Assembly (NCBI GenBank): GCA_004293165.1
Contig: RDYL01000002.1
Location: forward strand, 248,001 to 312,000
Direction of reading: 5' to 3'
DNA length: 64,000 nucleotides
From: Flavobacteriia bacterium
GTDB taxonomy: Bacteria > Bacteroidota > Bacteroidia > Flavobacteriales > Flavobacteriaceae
Shown in pieces: positions 6,891 through 15,485 of this stretch. A model generated the notes under the pieces. The model made no database searches. It had not been told where the DNA came from and saw only the letters and a list, made by a program, of their open reading frames with translations. The translations under genes and the position numbers were made by a program. How positions within the stretch are numbered: position 1 is the first letter of the stretch; every line of letters starts with the position of its first letter.

Positions 6891-8492
6891 ATGACAAAAT
6901 TAAAAAACATAACCTTTTTATTAGCGAGCCTTTTATTATTAACAAATTGCGCCAAACGAGGCACAATAACTGGTGGCGATAAGGATACAATTGCACCGAA
7001 AATAATTAATAGCGCGCCTGAAAATTTTTCTACTAATTTTAAAGGAAACGAAATAAAAATAAATTTTGATGAACTAATCAAGGTTAAGAATATTAACAAA
7101 CAGTTGATTATTTCACCTCCCATGAAAAAACAACCTGTAGTTATTCCTCAAGGAAGTGCTAGTAAATTTATTTCCATTAAAATTATCGATACTTTACAGG
7201 AAAACACAACCTATAGTTTCAATTTTGGACAAAGCATTACCGACAATAATGAAGGGAATCCATATTCTCAATTTAAATACGTTTTTTCTACAGGAAGTTA
7301 TATAGATTCTTTAACGGTTGTAGGTAAAATAAAAGATGCATTTGAGCAAAAACCAGATAATTTTGTTTCAATCATGTTGTATGATGCCAAAACCTTTACT
7401 GATTCTACCGTATATAAAGAAACACCACTGTACGTTACTAACACCTTAGATAGTTTAAAGGTGTTTTCTTTAGAAAACCTTAAAGAAGGGAGCTACAAAA
7501 TTGTCGCAATGAAAGACGTATCTAGTAATAATATTTACAATCCTACAGTTGATAAAATAGGCTTTTTGGATTATGCTGTTACAATTCCTACCTCAGATAT
7601 GTTTGAATTAGAATTGTTCAAAGAAAAGAAAAAATTTAAAGCTGAAAAACCGACACAAGAAAGCAACAATAAACTTTTCTTAGGCTACGAAGGGGATTTT
7701 AAAAACACTAAAATTACCGCTTCCTACGACAACAAAGAAGTGCCCATTAAAGTGGTAAAATTTCCTGAAAAAAATAAAGATTCCGTTCAAATTTTTTACC
7801 CAAATATGAAAATGGATTCTATCCAAATTTCGGTAACAAATGGTCAATTTTCCAAATCATTTAGCACCAAACTTAAAGACCTAAAAGAATCTGACTCGTT
7901 AACAATTGAAAAGAAAACAGGAGGCATTTTAGCTTTTAGAGATTCTTTTGTTATTAAGTCTAAAACGCCTATTTCTGCTATAGATAATTCTAAAATAACA
8001 TTCCGAAATAAAGATTCTGTTGTGTTAAATTTCACTTCTAAAATCTTAGATTTTGAACAAGAAGTTGCCTTCGATTTCAAAAAAGAAGAAGATGAGAAAT
8101 ACACTGTAGAGTTTTTGCCTGGTGCCATAAAAGATTTTTATAACAAAGAAAATGATACTCTAAAATATACTGTAACTACCAAACAAATTGCAGATTATGG
8201 CAATTTAAAAATAAATTTAACCAATGTAAAACGCTTTCCTTTTATTGCAGAGCTATTAGACAAGGATGTGGTGCTTTATTCGGCTATAGCAACCAAGGAA
8301 ACCAGCATCTATTTTGAAACCATTGAACCCCGACTTTATACGCTAAGAATCATTTTTGATGATAATGCAAATAACGAATGGGATACAGGCGACTACTTAG
8401 TCAAAAAACAAGCAGAAGAAATTATTTACTTCCCAAAACTAATTGATGTTAGAGCCAATTGGGATGTAGAACAAGATTTTATATTAGATTAG
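6891..8492 (+). CDS. Ig-like (SbsA/Big_5-type) domain lipoprotein
   Basis: The start was placed at the ATG at 6891, because the longer TTG frame adds 18 residues without homology in front of a perfect lipoprotein signal (FLLASLLLLTNC, lipobox Cys). The product is 533 aa. Directly after the Cys, TIAPKIINSAPENFSTNF opens an Ig-like fold of the Big_5/SbsA type (about 35-140), followed by further beta-rich segments. Likely tethered to the outer membrane; function unknown but widespread in Flavobacteriaceae. Its end overlaps the convergent amidase gene by 4 bp. Confidence 0.85.
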   Translation: MTKLKNITFLLASLLLLTNCAKRGTITGGDKDTIAPKIINSAPENFSTNFKGNEIKINFDELIKVKNINKQLIISPPMKKQPVVIPQGSASKFISIKIIDTLQENTTYSFNFGQSITDNNEGNPYSQFKYVFSTGSYIDSLTVVGKIKDAFEQKPDNFVSIMLYDAKTFTDSTVYKETPLYVTNTLDSLKVFSLENLKEGSYKIVAMKDVSSNNIYNPTVDKIGFLDYAVTIPTSDMFELELFKEKKKFKAEKPTQESNNKLFLGYEGDFKNTKITASYDNKEVPIKVVKFPEKNKDSVQIFYPNMKMDSIQISVTNGQFSKSFSTKLKDLKESDSLTIEKKTGGILAFRDSFVIKSKTPISAIDNSKITFRNKDSVVLNFTSKILDFEQEVAFDFKKEEDEKYTVEFLPGAIKDFYNKENDTLKYTVTTKQIADYGNLKINLTNVKRFPFIAELLDKDVVLYSAIATKETSIYFETIEPRLYTLRIIFDDNANNEWDTGDYLVKKQAEEIIYFPKLIDVRANWDVEQDFILD

Positions 8493-9253
8493 TGAATGTC
8501 AAAATAATCTCTATCATTTAGAAAATTAAACTTTTCGCGTGCCTCGTTTTGCATATTTTTATCCAATTCAAAGATAAAAACACCTAATTCATTTTCGCAG
8601 TCTACCATCGTATTCCCTAAGTAATTAATCGCTTTAGAATGTCCAGGGTATTCTAATTGATTGGCATCTTCCCCTATTCTGTTAACCCCAATAGTGTAAC
8701 ACATGTTTTCTATAGCTCGGGCTTTTAAAAGAGCGTCCCAGGCGTTAATTCTCGGCTTTGGCCAATTAGCAACATATAGTAATAAATCATAATTTTCAAC
8801 ATTTCTAGCAAAAACCGGGAATCGTAAATCGTAGCAAATTTGCAAACAAATGTTCCAATTGTTATAATTTACAATTGCTTTTTCAGAGCCTTTAGTATAG
8901 ATTTTATCTTCTCCTGCCAAAGTAAAAAGGTGTCGTTTGTTGTAATATTGAACTTCTCCCGACGGAAAAACAAACACCATTCGGTTGTAGAATTTTTCGT
9001 TTTCTTTAATTACTAAACTACCTGTAATAGCGCATGTTTTCTTTTTAGCTAAATCTTTTAACCAATTCATCGTTTCACCTTCCATTGTTTCAGCCACAAC
9101 TGATGGATTCATGGTAAAACCAGAAGTAAACATTTCGGGCAAAACGAATAAATCAAACGATTCGTCTTCATTTAAAAAATATTCTTCAATGAATTTTCGA
9201 TTTACTGTTGGGTTTTCCCAAGCTAATTTGGTTTGAAAAACAGCTACTTTCAT
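8489..9253 (-). CDS. Nitrilase-superfamily omega-amidase-like hydrolase
   Basis: The 254-aa protein has the Glu-Lys-Cys triad of the carbon-nitrogen hydrolase fold: E40 (VLPEMFTSGF), K106 (YYNKRHLF) and C140 (LQICYDLRFP). Length and motifs fit the YafV/Nit2-type omega-amidases, which hydrolyse alpha-ketoglutaramate and alpha-ketosuccinamate left by glutamine transaminases. The exact substrate is inferred. Its start directly abuts the stop of the gene at 9254-9706, so the two are co-transcribed. Confidence 0.9.
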   Translation of the reverse strand: MKVAVFQTKLAWENPTVNRKFIEEYFLNEDESFDLFVLPEMFTSGFTMNPSVVAETMEGETMNWLKDLAKKKTCAITGSLVIKENEKFYNRMVFVFPSGEVQYYNKRHLFTLAGEDKIYTKGSEKAIVNYNNWNICLQICYDLRFPVFARNVENYDLLLYVANWPKPRINAWDALLKARAIENMCYTIGVNRIGEDANQLEYPGHSKAINYLGNTMVDCENELGVFIFELDKNMQNEAREKFNFLNDRDYFDIH

Positions 9254-9706
9254 TTATCTTATTTTTATTGAATACTCCCAATCTTGTATGGAATGTTTAT
9301 TTGAAATTGACGGTATTAAAACCAATGGCATTCCTCCAATAATGAAGCTTCCTCCAATAATTGCACCCCAACCTCCAGTACCAACTGTAACCACGCCAGC
9401 AATTATCATGAAAGAACCATAAACAATAAAAACAGGATTTGCTATGGTTCCAAAAAGTGATTTTTTCTTCATTTTTATGATGTCTTCTAGTAGCAACACT
9501 TTTTCTTCAATTATAATACTTGTGGAATCTTTTATTGTAAATCTTCCATACAATTTTTGCCCATCTTTTGTCCATACTTTAATGCGCTTGTGTTCCTTAA
9601 TCTCTATAGTAAATTTTGTGTTTAAATTTTGTAGCACTAAAACACTACTTTGCGAAAAAACAACAATTGAAAAAAGAAAGAAAAACAAAAGAAATAGCTT
9701 TTTCAT
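9254..9706 (-). CDS. Hypothetical exported membrane protein
   Basis: This 150-aa protein has a signal peptide (FLLFFFLFSIVVFSQS), then a small beta domain around 25-80 with KLYGRFTIKDSTSIIIEE, which looks like an SH3-like or LSm-like strand pattern. A Gly-rich hydrophobic stretch at about 95-132 follows, probably two short TM helices. No family is assigned. It immediately precedes the amidase and shares its operon, but nothing in the sequence links their functions. Confidence 0.65.
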   Translation of the reverse strand: MKKLFLLFFFLFSIVVFSQSSVLVLQNLNTKFTIEIKEHKRIKVWTKDGQKLYGRFTIKDSTSIIIEEKVLLLEDIIKMKKKSLFGTIANPVFIVYGSFMIIAGVVTVGTGGWGAIIGGSFIIGGMPLVLIPSISNKHSIQDWEYSIKIR

Positions 9707-9782
9707 ATATACTAATTTATAAGGTTAAAAATACCATTTTATTCTTTCATTTAAGAATGTTTAAGAAATAATTAAAACAAAA

Positions 9783-9810
9783 AAACGCATCCAAATGAAT
9801 GAATGCGTTT
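9783..9810 (-). terminator. Intrinsic terminator of the sdhCAB operon
   Basis: AAACGCAT and ATGCGTTT pair across a 12-nt loop, about 70 bp past the sdhB stop. The leftward transcript then runs into a string of T. It is followed by a plain AT-rich gap before 9706. Confidence 0.65.
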
Positions 9811-9879
9811 TAGATTCTTTACTTCGTCAGACTCGAGAGTTTTTAACTCAAACAGAACGAAGTTAATTACAAAATGGTA

Positions 9880-10641
9880 TTATTTTAAAGAAGCTTTTAA
9901 AAATTCTCTATTCATACGAGCAATATTTTCTAACGAAATACCTTTTGGACATTCGATTTCACATGCTCCAGTATTTGTACAGTTTCCGAAACCTTCTTCG
10001 TCCATTTGACGAACCATATTCATTACACGTTGTGTAGCTTCTACTTTACCTTGTGGTAATAATGCATATTGTGACACTTTAGCTCCTACGAATAACATCG
10101 CAGAACCATTTTTACAAGTCGCCACACAAGCACCACAACCAATACATGCAGCTGCTTCAAACGCTTTATCTGCATCAACTTTAGGAACTGGAATGGAGTT
10201 AGCATCAATCGTATTTCCCGAAGTATTTACCGATACGAAACCTCCAGCTTGCTGAATTCTATCGAAAGCGGTTCTATCTACCACTAAATCTTTGATTACA
10301 GGGAACGCTTTACTTCTCCATGGTTCAATGTAAATCGTATCACCATCGTTGAACATTCTCATGTGTAACTGACACGTGGTAATTCCAGTATCAGGTCCGT
10401 GAGCACGTCCGTTGATGTATAAAGAACACATTCCACAAATACCTTCACGACAATCATGATCAAAGGCAACTGGTTCTTTTCTTTCGTTAATTAATTGCTC
10501 GTTTAATTGGTCTAGCATTTCCAAAAACGAACTTGCAGTAGAAACATTATCTAATTTATAAGTTTCCATGCTCCCTTTAGAACTAGCGTTCTTTTGACGC
10601 CAAATTTTAAGGTTTATATTGATATTTTTTGCTGCACTCAT
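9880..10641 (-). CDS. sdhB: Succinate dehydrogenase/fumarate reductase iron-sulfur subunit
   Basis: The 253-aa subunit carries electrons from the flavin to quinone. The [2Fe-2S] ligands lie in CREGICGMC plus a later Cys (GITTC), and the [4Fe-4S]/[3Fe-4S] ligands in [11 protein letters not shown] and [12 protein letters not shown]. It is the third gene of a C-A-B ordered operon, 6 bp after sdhA, and is followed by the operon terminator. The gene order and single cytochrome subunit match the type B succinate:menaquinone oxidoreductases of Bacteroidetes. Confidence 0.97.
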   Translation of the reverse strand: MSAAKNININLKIWRQKNASSKGSMETYKLDNVSTASSFLEMLDQLNEQLINERKEPVAFDHDCREGICGMCSLYINGRAHGPDTGITTCQLHMRMFNDGDTIYIEPWRSKAFPVIKDLVVDRTAFDRIQQAGGFVSVNTSGNTIDANSIPVPKVDADKAFEAAACIGCGACVATCKNGSAMLFVGAKVSQYALLPQGKVEATQRVMNMVRQMDEEGFGNCTNTGACEIECPKGISLENIARMNREFLKASLK

Positions 10642-10647
10642 AATATT

Positions 10648-12657
10648 TTATTTGTAATTTCTAGCTGCAATTTTAATAAACTCGTATTTCAATTCTTCTT
10701 TATGAAGTTCTTCTTTTGTAATATCGGCTCCTTTATATTCCCATGCTCCTACAAATGAGAAATTCTCATCATCACGTAGTGTTTCGCCTTCAGCATCTTG
10801 GTATTCTTCACGGAAATGACCTCCACAAGATTCTTTACGTTGTAAAGCATCCATTGCCATTAATTGACCTAAATCAATTAAATCTGCAACTCTTAAAGCT
10901 TTTTCAAGTTGAGGGTTCAACTCGTCATTGCTTCCTGGAACATTCACTTCTTTATAAAAATCTTCTTTCAATTCCGCTATTTCAGCGATTGCTTCCGTTA
11001 ATCCTTTTTCATTACGTCCCATTCCTACTTTATTCCACATAATCAAACCTAATTTTTTGTGGAAATAATCTACCGATTTAGAACCTTTATTGTTTAAGAA
11101 TTTGCTGATTGAATCTTTTACTCTAGCTTCTGCCTCAGCAAATTCTGGAGCATCAGTAGTAATTTTACCCGTTCTGATTTCATCAGCTAAATAATTAGAA
11201 ATAGTGTATGGTAAAACGAAATAACCATCGGCTAATCCTTGCATTAGAGCAGAGGCTCCTAAACGATTTGCTCCGTGGTCAGAGAAATTAGCTTCTCCAG
11301 CTACGAAACAACCAGGAATTGTAGATTGTAAGTTATAATCAACCCAAACACCACCCATAGTGTAATGCACTGCTGGATAAATTTTCATCGGGGTTTCATA
11401 AGGATTTTCATCCGTAATTTTTTGATACATGGTAAACAAGTTCCCATATTTTTCTTTTAACCATTGTTTCCCTAATGAAGTAATTTCTTCAGGAGTTGGA
11501 TTATGATTTCCTTTAGCAAAAGCTGCTTGTTTTCCTTTTGTTTGTATTTCGGTTGAAAAATCTAAAAATACGCCTTCATTAGTATCATTAGACTCAATTC
11601 CTCTACCTTCATCACAAACTTCTTTTGCTGCTCTAGAAGAGATATCTCGTGGTGCTAAATTTCCAAAAGATGGATATTTTCTTTCTAAGTAATAATCTCT
11701 TGCATCTTCAGGTATATCCGATGGTTTTAATTTACCTTCTCTTACCGCAGCTGCATCTTCTTTTGTTTTTGGCACCCAAATTCGTCCTGAATTTCGCAAC
11801 GACTCAGACATCAAAGTCAATTTTGCTTGATTAGTTCCATGAACTGGAATACAGGTTGGATGAATTTGAACATAACATGGGTTTGCAAATAAAGCACCTT
11901 GTTTGTGAACTTTCCATGCTGCAGTTACATTACTTCCCATCGCATTAGTAGAAAGGAAATACACGTTTCCATAACCTCCAGAAGCTATAACAACAGCATG
12001 AGCCGAATGTCTTTCTATAGCTCCAGTAACTAAATTACGGGCAATGATTCCACGAGCTTTTCCATCAACTTTAACTAAATCTAACATTTCGTGACGGTTG
12101 TACATTTTTACACGTCCTAACCCGATTTGTCTTGATAAAGCAGAATATGCGCCTAATAATAATTGTTGTCCTGTTTGTCCAGCAGCGTAGAAAGTACGTT
12201 GTACTTGCGTCCCACCAAACGAACGGTTATCTAACATTCCACCATATTCGCGAGCAAAAGGAACTCCTTGTGCCACACATTGGTCGATAATATTTCCAGA
12301 AACTTCAGCTAAACGGTGAACATTTGCTTCACGCGCACGGTAGTCACCACCTTTAATAGTATCATAGAACAGACGGTAAATACTATCACCATCATTTTGA
12401 TAATTTTTTGCTGCATTGATACCTCCTTGCGCTGCAATAGAGTGTGCACGACGAGGAGAATCTTGAAAACAGAATGCTTTTACATTGTAACCCATTTCTC
12501 CAAGAGAAGCAGCAGCAGAAGCACCTGCTAAACCAGTTCCAACCACAATAATATCGATTTTTGGTCTATTATTTGGAGCAACTAATTTTAAGTGATTTTT
12601 ATGATCGGTCCATTTGTCTTTTAATGGACCTGCTGGTATTTTAGAATCTAACTTCAT
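10648..12657 (-). CDS. sdhA: Succinate dehydrogenase/fumarate reductase flavoprotein subunit
   Basis: The 669-aa subunit oxidises succinate to fumarate with covalently bound FAD. The dinucleotide fold is at residues about 37-60 ([20 protein letters not shown]), the His-FAD attachment region at [17 protein letters not shown], and the substrate loop at HPTCIP and DHGANRLGA. Length is normal for the B-type enzymes. It is preceded by sdhC after 18 bp and followed by sdhB after 6 bp. Confidence 0.97.
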   Translation of the reverse strand: MKLDSKIPAGPLKDKWTDHKNHLKLVAPNNRPKIDIIVVGTGLAGASAAASLGEMGYNVKAFCFQDSPRRAHSIAAQGGINAAKNYQNDGDSIYRLFYDTIKGGDYRAREANVHRLAEVSGNIIDQCVAQGVPFAREYGGMLDNRSFGGTQVQRTFYAAGQTGQQLLLGAYSALSRQIGLGRVKMYNRHEMLDLVKVDGKARGIIARNLVTGAIERHSAHAVVIASGGYGNVYFLSTNAMGSNVTAAWKVHKQGALFANPCYVQIHPTCIPVHGTNQAKLTLMSESLRNSGRIWVPKTKEDAAAVREGKLKPSDIPEDARDYYLERKYPSFGNLAPRDISSRAAKEVCDEGRGIESNDTNEGVFLDFSTEIQTKGKQAAFAKGNHNPTPEEITSLGKQWLKEKYGNLFTMYQKITDENPYETPMKIYPAVHYTMGGVWVDYNLQSTIPGCFVAGEANFSDHGANRLGASALMQGLADGYFVLPYTISNYLADEIRTGKITTDAPEFAEAEARVKDSISKFLNNKGSKSVDYFHKKLGLIMWNKVGMGRNEKGLTEAIAEIAELKEDFYKEVNVPGSNDELNPQLEKALRVADLIDLGQLMAMDALQRKESCGGHFREEYQDAEGETLRDDENFSFVGAWEYKGADITKEELHKEELKYEFIKIAARNYK

Positions 12658-12675
12658 AATATATACTGATGTTGA

Positions 12676-13557
12676 TTATTTTTTAAAGTGTAAGATAACT
12701 GGAATAATTGCAAACAATAGTGGTACTACAATTGCAAATGCTCTACCGAAAAACTTGATTGTAGGCGTAAATTTATTGTTTACTCCTAAAGATTGGAAAG
12801 CACTTTGGAATCCATGCCATAAATGAAAAGCTAAAGCCAACATAGCTAACACATAACCAATGGTAAAAAACAAACCGTATTTAGCATCTTTAAAGAAATC
12901 TACTGTAAGTTTATACAAATCTTTGTAGCCTTCAAAAATCACTTCACCTGTTTTTTTGTTAACAATTTTAGTAATGTCTTGCACTTCTAAATCGTACTGC
13001 CCTTGTGTTTGTGCTTTAATCGTTTCGAAAAATTCTTTAGATAATTTTCCGTTTTGATCTAATTGCATAAATGGCATTTGAGAATCTTTTGTTCCCACTA
13101 ATTGCACTTGCTTTTGACCCATTCCATTGTCCATCTCTTTGGTAACTAAAGGCATATTTTTATCAAAATGCATTTTTGCCCAAAAGTTTACCATGTGTGT
13201 AGCAATGAACACCAAAATCACAGTTCCTAAAACCGCCATGTTTCTAGAAGCTAGACTACTAGAAGAACCGTCTGTTTTAGCATAACCAATTGGTCTTGCT
13301 TTTTTGTTTTGGATAGTTAACATAATTCCATCAATTGCATGGAATAAAATTGAAATGTAAGTAAGGTAAGAAAGTAACTTAACTGCCGGATTGGTGGTCA
13401 TGAATAATGCATATTCATTAAACTGCTTACTTGTTCCAAAAATCAACTGAAGATTTCCTGCCAAGTGCCCCGCCAAAAACAAGCATAAAAATAAACCTGT
13501 AAGAGCCATCCAGTATTTTTTAACTATAGATGACTTTAATAGTGCTGATTTTGCCAT
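12676..13557 (-). CDS. sdhC: Succinate dehydrogenase cytochrome b subunit (type B, five TM)
   Basis: The start was set at the ATG at 13557 (MAKSALLKSSIVKK); the longer frame begins upstream without a leader. The 293-aa protein is the single membrane anchor, with five helices and His residues for two hemes (GHLAGN, FHAIDGIM, THMVNFW, FHLWHGFQSAFQS). An extended hydrophilic loop of about 85 residues sits between helices 3 and 4 (about 143-228), longer than in epsilonproteobacterial FrdC, though I believe such loops occur in flavobacteria. First gene of the operon. Confidence 0.93.
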   Translation of the reverse strand: MAKSALLKSSIVKKYWMALTGLFLCLFLAGHLAGNLQLIFGTSKQFNEYALFMTTNPAVKLLSYLTYISILFHAIDGIMLTIQNKKARPIGYAKTDGSSSSLASRNMAVLGTVILVFIATHMVNFWAKMHFDKNMPLVTKEMDNGMGQKQVQLVGTKDSQMPFMQLDQNGKLSKEFFETIKAQTQGQYDLEVQDITKIVNKKTGEVIFEGYKDLYKLTVDFFKDAKYGLFFTIGYVLAMLALAFHLWHGFQSAFQSLGVNNKFTPTIKFFGRAFAIVVPLLFAIIPVILHFKK

Positions 13558-13595
13558 AATTTTATTTGATTGTACTAGTTTTAAAAAAATCAAAA

Positions 13596-13626
13596 CAAAA
13601 ATACAGCTATTTGAAATTAACCACAA
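13596..13626 (-). promoter_or_regulatory. Promoter of sdhCAB
   Basis: Read leftwards, TTG (13624-13626), a 20-bp spacer and TATTTTTG (13596-13603) match the Bacteroidetes -33/-7 pattern. The leader to the sdhC ATG is about 35 nt. This also supports the shorter sdhC start. Confidence 0.6.
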
Positions 13627-13732
13627 CCTTTTGTAGCTAATTTATAATGAATTTAAAATAATTTAACTTCTGTTGAATATCAGCACATTATAGAATTAAA
13701 AAAGTAAAATGTATAGTATTTTAGCGAAATAA

Positions 13733-14611
13733 TTATTTAGTATAGGTTGGAATTAATCCTCGTAAACCCATATCTACCACATTTTCACCAATTGATGGCT
13801 CGTATTTTCCATCAGCTGTCACTTCATGCCATTCAAAACTTTTATTTATGGAAAGCGATAAAGTGATTACAACATCTCTAGTTTCATTGCCATTAATAAT
13901 AAGATTTTCGTTAAATTTTCCAGTTACTACACATGACCCTGCAGGAATTGGAGAAGTAGAAGCAATTGGATTAGGCACAGTAGTTGCTCCAGCAGGCGCT
14001 TGCCCAGATGTTGCATAAGGAAAATTATTCAATGCAAAAGCCCAATATCCTTGCAAACGATTACCGTTTACAGGAAATGAATTACTTCCAATTGTATGTG
14101 TATTAATAAAGGTGTTATATCCCACAAAACTTGTTAGCCTTCCATCGTAATCGGTGCTATTATTTCTGATTGAAATGTTATAATCTTGATAAGCCAATGA
14201 AATACGAACATATTCATAGTTTCCTTGTGCTACTTCGCTTAATGGAATTTTTAAGAAAGCCTCGCCTTCTCCCACAATAATTGCTTGATCAAAATCTATT
14301 GCAACAGCGCCACCTTCTGTAGTTTCTGGCGCATGATATAAAATTGTTCCGTCTCCTAATTGGGTAAAAGCAGTAGGAGCTAATTCAAAATAATGTGCTG
14401 ATATTGCATTAAAATTGGGTGATTGTGCTGCATTTCCAGGAGCCACACTTGAAGGTTGTCCCAAATTATTCAAACGAATTTGATTAGGATCAAACTGAAA
14501 TTTCACAATTAAATAAGGCTCTTCTACTTTATCATCTAAATCCTCACAGGAGAAAAAAGAAAATCCAGCAAAAATTACAGCAATTAAAAAAACTATTTTT
14601 TTCATATTCAT
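13733..14611 (-). CDS. Hypothetical lipoprotein
   Basis: This 292-aa protein has a lipoprotein signal (MKKIVFLIAVIFAGFSFFSC, with Cys as lipobox). Either of two in-frame ATGs (14611 or 14605) could be used. The mature part is beta-rich, with no family I can name. EWHEVTADGKYEPSIGENVV near the end is distinctive. It lies 18 bp after the ChaN-like gene on the same strand, and the two may act together at the cell surface. A role in iron or heme handling is inferred from that neighbour only. Confidence 0.7.
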   Translation of the reverse strand: MNMKKIVFLIAVIFAGFSFFSCEDLDDKVEEPYLIVKFQFDPNQIRLNNLGQPSSVAPGNAAQSPNFNAISAHYFELAPTAFTQLGDGTILYHAPETTEGGAVAIDFDQAIIVGEGEAFLKIPLSEVAQGNYEYVRISLAYQDYNISIRNNSTDYDGRLTSFVGYNTFINTHTIGSNSFPVNGNRLQGYWAFALNNFPYATSGQAPAGATTVPNPIASTSPIPAGSCVVTGKFNENLIINGNETRDVVITLSLSINKSFEWHEVTADGKYEPSIGENVVDMGLRGLIPTYTK

Positions 14612-14629
14612 TTTTTTAGTAAAAACGCT

Positions 14630-15481
14630 TTAATACGTTTTTGTAACATCCTCATCTATAACGAGAATAAAGTCGGCTTTATTGTAATGTTCTGTTTCTA
14701 ATTTTAACAAATCTTTTTGTTCTACAGTTGCAATTGTTACAATTTTTATGCCAGAGTCAAATTTTTTCAAATACCAATTAATTCCTTCATAATTATCAGA
14801 ATGATACGTTCCGTTATAGTGTAGAAAAATGCTGTTTTCGGTTCGGTTTTTATGAATAAAATAAGCCATTGTAGCGTCTTTTATGGCTTGCGCTTTTGGC
14901 ATTTTTTCACCCGCATGACCACCTTGCATACCCATCATGCTTTTATAACCTGGTAAATTAACATCAAATTCAATTGGTAAAGGGGCAATCCATGACTTTT
15001 CTTGAACAGAAAGCGAATCCAAAGCCACTAAATCTTTTTTAAACACTAACGAAGCATATCTTCGAGGTACATTTGTTGCAATAAAACGGAATTTCTTTTC
15101 CTTTGCAAAATCAACTAAAGGTTTATAATCAGTCTTATAATTTTTCCAAAGACGCGCGGTTGAATCCAATTGTTTTTGATTGATTTCTCCATTCAAATAT
15201 TGATTCACTTGCATTTGATTATCAGCTTCTAGCATTTCGGCGCCTAAAACTAATGCTTTCTTTTCTGCTAAATCTTTAATAAATTCTAGTTGCAACCAAT
15301 GTACAACAGAATTGTCATGATATTCACCAAACAAAACAACATCCGATTTTTCTCCAGCTTTTAAGAGTTTTTCATACGACGTCTTTTTACCGTTTTTATC
15401 AAAAATTTGATACGCTTTTTTGTCTTGTGCAAAAGTTATAATTGTTGCGCAAAGAAAAACACTCAATACTATTTTTTTCAT
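14630..15481 (-). CDS. ChaN-like heme-binding-fold protein, exported
   Basis: The start was chosen at the ATG at 15481, which gives a proper signal peptide (MKKIVLSVFLCATIITFAQ) and avoids overlapping the upstream gene. The 283-aa product has the ChaN/DUF399 core: VVLFGEYHDNSVVHWLQLEF, ALVLGAEMLEADNQ, and later IFLHYNGTYHSDNY. Campylobacter ChaN binds paired hemes; the fold is shared with the TIKI/PrgY/EreA group, so a hydrolase activity is also possible. Probably periplasmic. It sits 4 bp after the beta-propeller gene, in an operon. Confidence 0.85.
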   Translation of the reverse strand: MKKIVLSVFLCATIITFAQDKKAYQIFDKNGKKTSYEKLLKAGEKSDVVLFGEYHDNSVVHWLQLEFIKDLAEKKALVLGAEMLEADNQMQVNQYLNGEINQKQLDSTARLWKNYKTDYKPLVDFAKEKKFRFIATNVPRRYASLVFKKDLVALDSLSVQEKSWIAPLPIEFDVNLPGYKSMMGMQGGHAGEKMPKAQAIKDATMAYFIHKNRTENSIFLHYNGTYHSDNYEGINWYLKKFDSGIKIVTIATVEQKDLLKLETEHYNKADFILVIDEDVTKTY

Positions 15482-15485
15482 TTGT

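Noticed and set aside
12676..13557. Insertion in sdhC (long loop between helices 3 and 4)
   Set aside because: The loop is hydrophilic, in frame, has host-like composition, and similar extended loops are, as far as I recall, usual in flavobacterial SdhC.
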